A program made the translations under genes and the position numbers. A stretch of DNA of 64,000 nucleotides, taken from assembly GCF_040530035.1 (NCBI RefSeq), contig NZ_JBEWCD010000003.1, positions 1 through 64,000 of the forward strand, written 5' to 3'. Under the pieces are notes generated by a model, which saw nothing but the letters and a program-made list of their open reading frames with translations, had not been told where the DNA came from and did no database searches. Shown here piece by piece: positions 28,519-37,575 of the stretch. Every line of letters starts with the position of its first letter. Position 1 is the first letter of the stretch. The DNA is from Roseibium sp. HPY-6 (GTDB lineage Bacteria; Pseudomonadota; Alphaproteobacteria; Rhizobiales; Stappiaceae).

Positions 28519-30024
28519 ATGACAGCAACACGCGCTGCGCTCGTTTATGCCGCCGGTTTGTCGCTGCTCTATGCGCTGGTGCCCACGCTGACCTTTCCCG
28601 GTCCGCCACTGGATGTTGTCGAGGGTTTTGCCTGGGGACGCGAGCTACAGCTCGGCTACACAAAACATCCTCCCATGCAAGCCTGGTTGCTCGAGGCAAC
28701 ATACCGGCTGACCGGAGGACACTATTTCGGTGGGTATTGGCTCAGCGCGATATCCGCCGCCTTGGGATATCTGTTCATTTGGAAAATCAGCCGCCGCGTG
28801 GGCCTGGACAGCTGGCAGGCATTCTGGGCGGTCGTTCTCACCAGCGTGACGTTCTACTTCACCTTGCCAATGCCGGAGTTCAATCCCAACATCCTGCAAA
28901 TTCCTGTCTGGAGCGCAATGATCCTGCTGTTTCTGCGCGTTCAGGAAAACAGCCGCCTCCTTGACTGGTTACTGTTGGGAGCCGTTGCCGCCTTTGGCCT
29001 CTACACCAAGTACTTCGTCATTCTTCTCATAGGAACCATCGGCCTTTACGCGCTTGTATTCGCTGATGCACGCCGCCTTTTCAGAACGCCTGGCCCGTGG
29101 CTGTGTGCCCTGACCTGTGCCGTCCTGCTAGTTCCTCACATCCTATGGCTGTTGCAGACCGATTTCCTGACAATTCAATATGCGGCCAGCCGCAGCAAAT
29201 CCGCAGCTTCGCTCTTCGACTACGTGTTCAATCCATTGAACTTTTTGTTCGCCCAGATCGGCAACCACGCCGGTTTGTTCCTCGTGATTACGGCTGGCCT
29301 TGGCTGGTATCAGCTCAAACATCTTCGTGCAGAGCTGAAGAAGGACGACACCTGTCTGGTTGAACATGGCGATCGCTTTTTACTCTGGTTTGCTTTCGTT
29401 CCCCTGATCGTCGTGCTGCTCGCCTCAGCGCTGACCGGCAACGAGTTTGAACACATGTGGGGCACGCCGATGTTTGTGCTCTCCGGTGTTGTTGCCGTCC
29501 GCTTTTTGTCGCTTCCCGGCCTCTGGCCTCATCCCAGGCGAGCCCTCGTGGCGGCCATCGCGATCCAGGCTGTCTTCCTGACGGTGATCTTTGGCCAGGC
29601 TGTGCTGGAGCCTTACTGGAAGAAGAAGCAGACACGCATGCACTATCCGGCAAAGTCTGTTGCCGAAGACCTAGCGGCGATCTGGAAAGAGAACCAGAAG
29701 ACAGACCTTCGCTATGTTGCCGGCGACATGTGGTCCGCGGCGAACGTCACGCTTCACGCGCCGGGACGCCCCTCCATGTTTTACCTGCATAGCCAGACGC
29801 TAAGCCCATGGATTGACATTGAAGACGTTCAAAAGCACGGCCTGATGATTGTCTGGCGCGGAGACCGGGAGGCACCGCTGAACGAGTTGCTCCGGTTTTA
29901 TCCGGACGCCATCCGCCAGGGCAGCAAAACCTTCCGCTATCAGAGTGCAGCTGACATCCCGGACGTCATCGTAAACTGGTTGATCATTCCACCCGGTGTG
30001 GTCGCAGAAACACCCGCCGGGTAG
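28519..30024 (+). CDS. ArnT/GT39-like glycosyltransferase, integral membrane
   Basis: Predicted transferase (501 residues) that moves a sugar from polyprenyl phosphate to a lipid or polymer on the outer face of the inner membrane. About ten membrane helices occupy residues 5-400. A periplasmic-loop motif near the N-terminus (VVEGFAWGRELQLGYTKHPPMQAW) resembles PMT/ArnT proteins, with Glu before the aromatic run and KHPP. A soluble C-terminal domain of about 100 residues follows. I start at the ATG at 28519 with AAGGGAAAA upstream, since an earlier frame start lies inside gtrA. The acceptor is unknown. Confidence 0.88.
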   Translation: MTATRAALVYAAGLSLLYALVPTLTFPGPPLDVVEGFAWGRELQLGYTKHPPMQAWLLEATYRLTGGHYFGGYWLSAISAALGYLFIWKISRRVGLDSWQAFWAVVLTSVTFYFTLPMPEFNPNILQIPVWSAMILLFLRVQENSRLLDWLLLGAVAAFGLYTKYFVILLIGTIGLYALVFADARRLFRTPGPWLCALTCAVLLVPHILWLLQTDFLTIQYAASRSKSAASLFDYVFNPLNFLFAQIGNHAGLFLVITAGLGWYQLKHLRAELKKDDTCLVEHGDRFLLWFAFVPLIVVLLASALTGNEFEHMWGTPMFVLSGVVAVRFLSLPGLWPHPRRALVAAIAIQAVFLTVIFGQAVLEPYWKKKQTRMHYPAKSVAEDLAAIWKENQKTDLRYVAGDMWSAANVTLHAPGRPSMFYLHSQTLSPWIDIEDVQKHGLMIVWRGDREAPLNELLRFYPDAIRQGSKTFRYQSAADIPDVIVNWLIIPPGVVAETPAG

Positions 30025-30083
30025 TTGAGGGGCCAGCCATCGCCCGTCTGGAAACGGCAGCAAAAGGACACTAACTTGGCGTC

Positions 30084-31274
30084 ATGATTAGTATGGCGAA
30101 AATCGACGACATCGAAGACTGGTTGATCGGTCAGGCGCTTGGCTCACCGGACATGGCCAAAATGTTTGCGCAAATGTGTGAACGGATGCGCAAGTGCGAT
30201 GTCCCGATCGACCGTGCAATGATGGCCTGGTCAACACTGCACCCGCTCATTGAAGCCGAAGTCGTGGTTTGGGAAAGCGGCGCTGAACTTCAGCACGATC
30301 AGATCGCCCACTCCGAAGAAGAAACCGAAGACTGGCTCCGAAGCCCGGTGCGGGCCGTTCTGGTCAACCAGGAACCACGTTTCCGCCGCCGCCTGACAAA
30401 TTCAAATGCGCCGCAGGAATTTCCGCTCCTCACTCGTCTGAGCGCCACGGGATACACAGACTACCTAGTTCTCCCGACGCGGTTCGATTTGCCTGTCACC
30501 AACGAAGACTATCCGACCACCGGGATCATCGTCAGCTGGGCGACCCGTGCGGAGAACGGGTTTTCGGACGAAGCGCTGTCGGCGATAGAATACATACAAA
30601 AACGGCTCGCGCTCGCCGCACGGGCGACGATCGAAAGCCAGATAAGCCGAACCATTGCGGAGACTTATCTGGGCAAGAACGCCGGCAATAAGGTGCTGAA
30701 CGGTCAAATCCGGCACGGCGACGGTGAGACCGTCGACGCCGTGATCTACTTCAGCGACATGCGCCAATCAACGGCAATTGCAGAAGCGCTCGGACCGGAT
30801 GCCTATCTCGCGTGGCTTAACACCTATTTTGAGGCAACGGCCGGCGCAGTACTGGACAATCAGGGCGAAGTTCTCGACTTCATCGGAGACGCCGTGCTTG
30901 GCGTTTTTCCTCTCGATGGCCAGGGACTGAAAAAAGCCGGTGCCCATGCAATTCAGGCTGCGGATGAGACGCGCAAACGTCTTATCGCAATCAACGAAGA
31001 CCCATCGAACGTCCTGCCCATGAAAGCCGGGGTCGCGCTCTCGGTCGGTTCTGTCATGTTTGGAAACATTGGCGTTCCGAGCAGACTGACCTTTTCCGTT
31101 ATCGGTCAAACGGTACACGCCGCTGCCCGGATCGAAAGCCTGACCAAGTCAGAAGGTTCGGATGTTCTGATGACGGAGGATGTCGCCCGGCTTTGCGGCG
31201 AACGTGCCCGTCCGGTCGGATCTTTTGAGCTGAGCGGCTTTACCGACCCGCAGCCTTTGTTCGCACTTGAATGA
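30084..31274 (+). CDS. Class III adenylate/guanylate cyclase domain protein
   Basis: Predicted cytosolic cyclase making cAMP from ATP, as an input to a signalling pathway. The 396 residues hold an N-terminal region (about 1-185) resembling a GAF-like sensor and a C-terminal CHD catalytic domain. Both metal-binding aspartates are present: D225 in YFSDMRQST and D269 in DFIGDAVLGVF. There is no membrane segment or signal peptide. A second ATG at codon 4 is an alternative start. It lies 59 bp after the ArnT-like gene; a functional link is not shown. Confidence 0.9.
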   Translation: MISMAKIDDIEDWLIGQALGSPDMAKMFAQMCERMRKCDVPIDRAMMAWSTLHPLIEAEVVVWESGAELQHDQIAHSEEETEDWLRSPVRAVLVNQEPRFRRRLTNSNAPQEFPLLTRLSATGYTDYLVLPTRFDLPVTNEDYPTTGIIVSWATRAENGFSDEALSAIEYIQKRLALAARATIESQISRTIAETYLGKNAGNKVLNGQIRHGDGETVDAVIYFSDMRQSTAIAEALGPDAYLAWLNTYFEATAGAVLDNQGEVLDFIGDAVLGVFPLDGQGLKKAGAHAIQAADETRKRLIAINEDPSNVLPMKAGVALSVGSVMFGNIGVPSRLTFSVIGQTVHAAARIESLTKSEGSDVLMTEDVARLCGERARPVGSFELSGFTDPQPLFALE

Positions 31275-31346
31275 GGACACACAAAAAGCGCATCCATAGT
31301 CCCGTGCTGCCACAAGAAAACAAATTTCATCCGTTTCAGAGAGAAC

Positions 31347-32144
31347 ATGACCGATATACGTCCAACGCCACCGCTTCACCTGCCATTCAACGACCAGGAA
31401 CAATCAGGTCAGATCGATAGCTCGCCAATAGTCTTGTTGCATGGGTTCGGTGGTGACCGGCAGACCTGGCTCAACATTCAAACTGCGCTGTCGGGACGAA
31501 AACGGTCACTGGCCTTCGATCTGCCAGGTCACGGGCAGGCGCTGGATTGGCCGCGCGTCGGTAATGCCGGTGTTGCGGCAAAGGCGGTCGCCCAATCGCT
31601 TGAGCATCTTGAACTGACGAAGATCCACCTCGTCGGTCATTCAATGGGAGGGGCAATCGCGGCTTTGGTCGCATTGCGCAATCCTGAATACGTGTCGAGC
31701 CTAACGCTCCTTGCGCCCGGTGGTTTCGGACCGGAAATCAATCATCGCCTGCTGCGCCGCTATGCGGCCGCTACCAGTGCAGCCGAAATGGAGGTTCTGC
31801 TCGAGCAGTTTTTCGGCTGGGAGTTCCGGCTTCCGAAGTATCTGGCAAAGACGACCGCGGAAAGCCGCAGCAAGCCGGGAGCAACGGCAACGCTGGAAGC
31901 CATCGCAGACGAGATAATCGACGGCACCATACAGAAGACCCTTCCCAGAGATGAATTGGCGGCGCTGCCGATGCCGATCAAGGTCATCTGGGGGACACAG
32001 GACAGGGTCCTGCCAACGCGCCAGGCACACAAGCTCCCCGGCATCGTCGCAACGCATATTTTCGAACGCGTCGGCCACATGCCTCACCTGGAAATTCCGA
32101 AGGAAGTCACCAGGCTCATCCTGCAAAACGCAGGTGTGAACTGA
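31347..32144 (+). CDS. Alpha/beta hydrolase
   Basis: Serine hydrolase (265 residues) resembling the hydrolase domain of acetoin dehydrogenase E2 and dienelactone or haloalkane-type esterases. The oxyanion region VLLHGFGGDRQTW is followed by Ser99 in GHSMGG, a candidate acid in WGTQDRVLP and the His in VGHMPHLE. The substrate cannot be told from sequence. It is 72 bp after the cyclase gene and convergent with the ferredoxin reductase gene. Confidence 0.9.
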   Translation: MTDIRPTPPLHLPFNDQEQSGQIDSSPIVLLHGFGGDRQTWLNIQTALSGRKRSLAFDLPGHGQALDWPRVGNAGVAAKAVAQSLEHLELTKIHLVGHSMGGAIAALVALRNPEYVSSLTLLAPGGFGPEINHRLLRRYAAATSAAEMEVLLEQFFGWEFRLPKYLAKTTAESRSKPGATATLEAIADEIIDGTIQKTLPRDELAALPMPIKVIWGTQDRVLPTRQAHKLPGIVATHIFERVGHMPHLEIPKEVTRLILQNAGVN

Positions 32145-32190
32145 GCTTCCGACTGACTTTGAACGGAAAGGCGAACTGGAGCGGCAACCC

Positions 32191-33375
32191 TTAGGCGTCC
32201 GGTAAAAGGCCCTCGCGCCAGGTTTCACCGATAACTCTGCGCGCAAGCATGTGCGAGCGGGGGAAATTGACGCTGTCGACGGCGATCAACTGGCCCTCAT
32301 TCAGATAGGCGACATAGAACTTGTGGTCTTCGGGTGAGCCGACCACAACGGTATCGTCATACCCTTCCGATAAGCCGGCTATCTGCAGTTTGACATCGTA
32401 TTGATCGGACCAGAACCACGGCAGCGGATCGTAATCGACTTCTTCGCCAAGCAGGGCCTGCGCCGCAGCCTTGGCCTGATCGATCGCGTTCTGGACACTC
32501 TCCATACGCACCGAGCGCTGATATCGACCCGAATAGAACCTTGTGCAGTCTCCAACGGCGTAAATATGCGGATCGCTGGTCTGGCCCGATCCGTCCACAA
32601 GAACACCATTGTCGATTTCCAGCCCGGATTCACCTGCCAGATGATCGTTCGGCTCCGCGCCAACGGCGATCAGTACCAGTTCGGCCTCGATGACGTTCCC
32701 GTTGGCCAGCTTGACCCCCGTGACCTTGTCGTCTCCGACAAGTGATTCGATGGCCGCTTCAAGATGCAGATCAATACCCTTTTCCCTGTGCAGGCCCGAG
32801 AAGTAGTCCGAAACAGCCTGACTAACGACCCGTTTCATCGGCCTGTCCTGCGCCTCGATGACGCTGACGGTTTTGCCCAAAGCCTTTGCCACGGCTGCAA
32901 CTTCCAGGCCGATGTAACCGGCACCGATGATCGCGATGCTGTTGCTCGTCTTCAGCCCGTCGCGAATGGCGTCGACATCTGCAATCGAACGCAACGTGAC
33001 GACGCCTGTCTTGTCTGCACCCGCTAGTGGGATCTTGCGCGCGTTCGTTCCGGTCGCAAGCACCAGTTTGCCATAGGAAAGCGTATCGCCGTTTTCCAGC
33101 TGAACTCTTTTTGCAGAACGGTCGATCGAAACAGCTCTGGAGTTGGGAATGTGGTCAATCTGATTGGTTTCGAAAAACGCAGGAGGGCGCAGCCAGAGTC
33201 CTTCGGCACCCACATCCCCAGCGAGATACTTTTTTGAAAGAGGCGGGCGTTGATAAGGGGGGTGCGGTTCGTCTCCGATCAGACGCAGCGGACCTTCAAA
33301 ACCGCCCTGCCGAAGCGAATGCGCAAGCTGAGCACCGGCTTGTCCGGCACCAATGATGACGATTTCTTCCTGCAT
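32191..33375 (-). CDS. FAD-dependent ferredoxin/rubredoxin reductase (rhodocoxin reductase-like)
   Basis: Predicted NAD(P)H-dependent electron donor to ferredoxins of monooxygenases, like ThcD, CamA or MocF. Length 394 is normal. FAD-binding GxGxxG is at 9-14 (GAGQAG), YQRPPLSKKYL is the family signature, a second Rossmann motif is IGAGYIGLEVA, and the FAD ribityl contact YAVGDCTRF lies near 280. No ferredoxin is adjacent. The Rieske ferredoxin at 58924 in this window is a possible partner; that pairing is inference. Confidence 0.92.
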   Translation of the reverse strand: MQEEIVIIGAGQAGAQLAHSLRQGGFEGPLRLIGDEPHPPYQRPPLSKKYLAGDVGAEGLWLRPPAFFETNQIDHIPNSRAVSIDRSAKRVQLENGDTLSYGKLVLATGTNARKIPLAGADKTGVVTLRSIADVDAIRDGLKTSNSIAIIGAGYIGLEVAAVAKALGKTVSVIEAQDRPMKRVVSQAVSDYFSGLHREKGIDLHLEAAIESLVGDDKVTGVKLANGNVIEAELVLIAVGAEPNDHLAGESGLEIDNGVLVDGSGQTSDPHIYAVGDCTRFYSGRYQRSVRMESVQNAIDQAKAAAQALLGEEVDYDPLPWFWSDQYDVKLQIAGLSEGYDDTVVVGSPEDHKFYVAYLNEGQLIAVDSVNFPRSHMLARRVIGETWREGLLPDA

Positions 33376-33814
33376 TTCGTTTCGCCTTTTTCACGCATGG
33401 TCTTCCGTCACTAGCACGAAGATTATCGCTCCGCCAGAAGGGCGAAACGCCGCTATGGTTCTGATCCCGAAAGCATAGGAAGAACGAGCCTTGTGCTCCC
33501 CGCCCTGCATTTGGAAAGCCGGCGATATCCCGCCGGTTCAAGACGTTCTGGGGATCGTCAAGCTCGGCCGACTTCTGCAATCGTTTTCTGACTATTGCGC
33601 ACGTTCCGTGTCGGACCCAACGTCTGTGAAAAGGCTGAGAACCGGATCCCTTTGTTTCACCAGTTGTCTCGACAGTATCTGAAAAGGTGATTGCGATCCG
33701 AACGCCACGGGCGTATGTCCCCTGAATGCCGAAAGGCGTTTCAAAGTTGTTGAACATTGCCGCGTTTCAAGACAGGACGCACCACCTGCCAGCCCCTTTC
33801 CGGTCGAGGTTCCC
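33376..33814. other. Intergenic region, no gene recognised
   Basis: A 439-bp gap between a leftward reductase gene and a rightward DMT gene. Short frames on both strands resemble nothing known. It should contain the two divergent promoters. I find no clear hairpin, direct repeat or tRNA. Confidence 0.45.
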
Positions 33815-34690
33815 TTGAAGTTTCTGACGAAAGCCGCACCGGTCATTTTCGTTCTGTTGTGGTCCACCGGATTTGTCGGCTCGAAGCTCGGAGCACCTTA
33901 CATCGATCCGATGGTGTTTCTGACGGTGCGTTTCTTCTCCGTCCTGCCGATTTTGATCGTACTCGCACTGTTCCTGGCAAGGTCCTGGCCCATCCAGCCC
34001 CTGGCAATTATTCACTGTCTGGTCACCGGAATGCTGGTGCACGGAATTTACCTGGGCGGTATTTTCTGGGCGATCAAACAAGGCATGCCGGCAGGCGCAT
34101 CGTCTATCATCGTCGGCCTTCAGCCGGTTCTGACCGCCCTTATTGCAGTCGTGCTTTTGAACGAAACGGTATCGAGGAACCACTGGATCAGCATGGCGAT
34201 TGGCGCCGGCGGTCTTGTGCTGGTGCTGGGACCCAAATTTGACATCACCGGCACCGGCATTACGGCGATCACGATTTGCGCTGCGTTTTTCTCCGTCGCG
34301 GCAATCAGCCTCGGCACGGTCTACCAAAAACGTTTAGTGCCCAACACCGATCTGCTGACAGCAACCATATGGCAGTATGTCGGCGCCCTCATGATCACCA
34401 CGCCCTTGTCGCTTTTCGAAAGCTGGCAAATCACCTGGTCCGGCGAACTGGTATTTGCAATGGTCTGGCTTGTGCTCGTCCTGTCGGTCGGGGCTATTCT
34501 TCTGCTCATGCTTCTCATACGTGAGGGCGCTGTTTCGCAGGTTGCGAGCCTTTTCTATCTCGTGCCCGTTGCCACTGCTGTCGAAAGCTATTTCCTGTTT
34601 GATGAAACACTTACATTCGTTCAGGTCGGTGGCATGGCGCTGATTATCGCCGCCGTTCTCATGATCAGGCAATCCGCCCGGAAAGCGTAG
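33815..34690 (+). CDS. DMT superfamily (EamA) transporter
   Basis: Inner-membrane transporter or exporter with ten predicted helices and two EamA repeats (about 8-135 and 150-285). LLWSTGFVGSKLGAPY is a typical EamA opening. Substrates in the family are amino acids, nucleosides or drugs; none can be named here. The gene starts with TTG (MKFLTKAAP), with GAGG about 6 nt upstream; no ATG lies before the first helix. Convergent with the YihY gene, 3 bp apart. Confidence 0.92.
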   Translation: MKFLTKAAPVIFVLLWSTGFVGSKLGAPYIDPMVFLTVRFFSVLPILIVLALFLARSWPIQPLAIIHCLVTGMLVHGIYLGGIFWAIKQGMPAGASSIIVGLQPVLTALIAVVLLNETVSRNHWISMAIGAGGLVLVLGPKFDITGTGITAITICAAFFSVAAISLGTVYQKRLVPNTDLLTATIWQYVGALMITTPLSLFESWQITWSGELVFAMVWLVLVLSVGAILLLMLLIREGAVSQVASLFYLVPVATAVESYFLFDETLTFVQVGGMALIIAAVLMIRQSARKA

Positions 34691-34693
34691 AAC

Positions 34694-35593
34694 CTACTCC
34701 CCAGCCGCTTCCGGCATCGTTCCCGGCTCTCCCCGCGCCTTCAGGCGCGCGCGCACTCTCCGCTGGCGCGAGATCGCGGCATTGAGTTCACCGCCAAGAA
34801 TGAAAACAAGCGAACAGATATAAAGAAAAATCAGCGCGGTCATGATGCCGGCGAGGCCCCCATATGTGGAGACGTAGTTGGCAAAACTCGCCAGATAGGC
34901 ACCAAACGCACTGCCCGCGACGATCCACATCACAAGCGTTGCCAACACGCCCGGCCACAGGTCCCGAAACGAGCGATTCCCCGCCGGCAGCAGCCAGTGC
35001 GTGACGAACAGCCCGATAATCAGGAGGGAGCCGGCGAGTGAATAGCGCGCGACGTTAATGGACAGGAGGAATGCCTCGACCTTCGGCACGTAGGCCTGCA
35101 GCGCATCGATGGCCAGCGGTGCCAAAACGACCAGAAACGTATAAGCGAGCAGGATGCCCGCCCCCAAAAGCACAAGGCCAAGGGATTGCAGCCTCAGGAA
35201 GACGATCGAGCGGTGCTCCTGTTGCCTGTAGGCGCGGTTCAAAGCCGTTCGCAAAGCCTCGACACCATTTGAGGCGAACCAGAATGCGGCAATCGCGCCG
35301 AAGGTAAGCAGATCACCACGCCGGACGGTAAGAACGTTGTGTATCTCGCGCACGACAGGTGCAGCCACCGTTTCAGGCCACGCATCGAAGACAAGATCCG
35401 ACACCGTGTCGGCCGCCCCCGTCATGCCGAAGAAGGCAGCAAGGGAGGCAATGAATATCAACAGCGGGAAGATCGCAAGCAATCCGGAAAGCGCCACGTG
35501 GCTGGCCATCGCAAAGCCGTCATCGCGGGCGAAGTGCCCGATCGCGTCCTTGAGAACCGAATAAATTGCCGAAAATGTCTGCCGCACAGCCAT
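34694..35593 (-). CDS. YihY/virulence factor BrkB family membrane protein
   Basis: Inner-membrane protein of 299 residues with six predicted helices. FAMASHVALSGLLAIFPLLIF, FWFASNGVEALRTALNRAYR and the YGGLAGIMTALIFLYICSLVFILGGELNA end are family signatures. Related proteins were once misnamed ribonuclease BN; the real function is uncertain. The C-terminal tail is basic (RQRRVRARLKARGE). Divergent from the methylsuccinyl-CoA dehydrogenase gene, 163 bp apart. Confidence 0.92.
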   Translation of the reverse strand: MAVRQTFSAIYSVLKDAIGHFARDDGFAMASHVALSGLLAIFPLLIFIASLAAFFGMTGAADTVSDLVFDAWPETVAAPVVREIHNVLTVRRGDLLTFGAIAAFWFASNGVEALRTALNRAYRQQEHRSIVFLRLQSLGLVLLGAGILLAYTFLVVLAPLAIDALQAYVPKVEAFLLSINVARYSLAGSLLIIGLFVTHWLLPAGNRSFRDLWPGVLATLVMWIVAGSAFGAYLASFANYVSTYGGLAGIMTALIFLYICSLVFILGGELNAAISRQRRVRARLKARGEPGTMPEAAGE

Positions 35594-35756
35594 GATCTGA
35601 TCTGGCCTCCGGCATCCTTGTCAGTCAAGAGCGGAGCCGCGAATTCTGCCCCCTCCGAAAGAAGAAGAAATTCCGGCTCGACAAATTGGTATGTGCAACG
35701 CAACATAGCTTCAACAACAAGCGCATTTGCGCAACAAATGAAAACGGAGATTGCCA

Positions 35757-37445
35757 ATGCCCACTGCAGCCCTGACGGCGGCAGAAACGCCAGAGAGCCT
35801 GACAGAACAAACCGCGTCCATCGTCGGCACGCTTGATAATCTGCTTGATGACGCAGCGCAGCGCGTACGCGTCCTTGTGAGTGAAAACGGGCGGGTGTCC
35901 TCCAGACTTATGGAACAGGAACAGCGCGCCGCGCACGGCCTTGCATGGCTTGCCACATATGTCGAATCGTTGCGCCAACTCGATGCCTATGCCACGCGCC
36001 TGCGAAGCGAGGGAAAATACGGTACTCTCGAAGACCGGATCGTCCAGCTCGGCTTTGCCGAGTATCTGGCCCAGATCTTCGGCGGCATCCCTATGAACCA
36101 GGGCGAGTTCGTCCGGCTTTCGGATCTCGGCATCACGGCAGGCGAAGCCGGTGCTTACCGAACCGCTGAAATCGACGCACTGATCGAGGCAGGCAATACC
36201 CCGTCCATTCGCGGAGAAATTACAACACTCATTCGGGACCAGGCCGGAAAGTCCACATTCGGCGATCCAGGTCTCGACGAAACCATGGAACAGATCCGTA
36301 ACGAGATGCGGCGTTTCGCCGAAGATACGGTTGTTCCGAACGCCCACGAGTGGCACCTCAAAAACGAGTACATTCCGCTCGAGGTCATCGATCAGATGTC
36401 CGAACTCGGCGTTTTCGGCCTCTCCATTCCGGAGGAATATGGCGGGCTCGGGCTCGGCAAGGAAGCCATGTGCGTCGTCTCTGAAGAACTTTCACGCGCC
36501 TATATCGGTGTCGGCTCCCTTGGAACGCGGTCGGAAATTGCCGCAGAGCTGATCCTGTGCGGCGGTACGGAGGAGCAAAAACAGCACTGGTTGCCCAAGA
36601 TCGCGTCGGGCGAGATTTTGCCGACGGCTGTCTTTACGGAACCGAATACGGGTTCGGATCTGGCATCTCTGAAAACGCGCGCGGTCAAGGATGGAGACAC
36701 GTGGAAAATCTCGGGTAACAAGACCTGGATCACGCATCCGGTTCGCGCCGATATAATGACGCTTTTAGCCCGCACCAATCCGGATGCACCCGGATACAAG
36801 GGCCTGTCCATGTTCATCGCCGAAAAACCACGCGGCTCTGACGAGGATCCCTTTCCGGCCGCCGGCATGAGCGGCGGTGAGATCGAGGTCCTCGGATACC
36901 GCGGCATGAAGGAATATGAGATCGCATTCGACGGCTTCGAGGTCAAAGCCGACAACCTGCTCGGTCAGGTCGAGGGCGAAGGCTTCAAGCAGCTGATGCA
37001 GACCTTTGAAGGCGCCCGCATCCAAACGGCCGCACGCGCGCTCGGCGTCGCACAATCAGCCCTGGAACTTGGGTTACGCTACGCCGAAGAACGCATTCAG
37101 TTCGGCAAGGCGCTCATTCACTTTCCGCGCGTTGCTGACAAGCTTGCGGTCATGACCGCCGAATTGATGATCGCCCGGCAGCTCACTTATTTCTCATCCT
37201 GGCAAAAGGACTCCGGCAAGCGATGCGATCTGGAGGCCGGGATGGCCAAGCTTCTGGGTGCGCGTGTCGCCTGGGCTGCTGCGGACAATGCCTTGCAGAT
37301 CCATGGCGGCAACGGCTTTGCGCTGGAATACGCAATCTCCCGCGTTCTGTGCGACGCCCGCATTTTGAACATTTTCGAAGGTGCCGCTGAGATCCAGGCG
37401 CAGGTGATCGCTCGGCGCCTTCTCGAAACGCGCGGCAATGCCTGA
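35757..37445 (+). CDS. mcd: Acyl-CoA dehydrogenase, probable (2S)-methylsuccinyl-CoA dehydrogenase
   Basis: Flavoenzyme predicted to oxidise methylsuccinyl-CoA to mesaconyl-CoA in the ethylmalonyl-CoA pathway, used to assimilate acetyl-CoA without isocitrate lyase. The 562 residues comprise an extra N-terminal domain of about 165 residues followed by a full acyl-CoA dehydrogenase core, the layout known for Mcd. Core motifs: TEPNTGSDLASLKT and RIQTAARALGVAQSALELGLRYAEERIQFGK (parts), ending in IFEGAAEIQAQVIARRLL. I start at the ATG at 35757, 6 nt after GGAGA; a TTG lies two codons earlier. Other pathway genes are not in this window. Confidence 0.85.
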   Translation: MPTAALTAAETPESLTEQTASIVGTLDNLLDDAAQRVRVLVSENGRVSSRLMEQEQRAAHGLAWLATYVESLRQLDAYATRLRSEGKYGTLEDRIVQLGFAEYLAQIFGGIPMNQGEFVRLSDLGITAGEAGAYRTAEIDALIEAGNTPSIRGEITTLIRDQAGKSTFGDPGLDETMEQIRNEMRRFAEDTVVPNAHEWHLKNEYIPLEVIDQMSELGVFGLSIPEEYGGLGLGKEAMCVVSEELSRAYIGVGSLGTRSEIAAELILCGGTEEQKQHWLPKIASGEILPTAVFTEPNTGSDLASLKTRAVKDGDTWKISGNKTWITHPVRADIMTLLARTNPDAPGYKGLSMFIAEKPRGSDEDPFPAAGMSGGEIEVLGYRGMKEYEIAFDGFEVKADNLLGQVEGEGFKQLMQTFEGARIQTAARALGVAQSALELGLRYAEERIQFGKALIHFPRVADKLAVMTAELMIARQLTYFSSWQKDSGKRCDLEAGMAKLLGARVAWAAADNALQIHGGNGFALEYAISRVLCDARILNIFEGAAEIQAQVIARRLLETRGNA

Positions 37446-37575
37446 TCAGGCTGGACAGACGCCGCTTGTGTTTGAAAACTGCGCATGAAGCGTCTGCCTC
37501 TCTTGAAAGATAATGGAATAATTCCTTAGCCAGTTTCGTTGTTCTCCACACCCGCAAACAAAGGAGAACAACGAA

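Noticed and set aside
37439..37450. Perfect palindrome GCCTGATCAGGC over the mcd stop codon
   Set aside because: Only 12 bp, no T-run and no loop for a hairpin; more likely chance.
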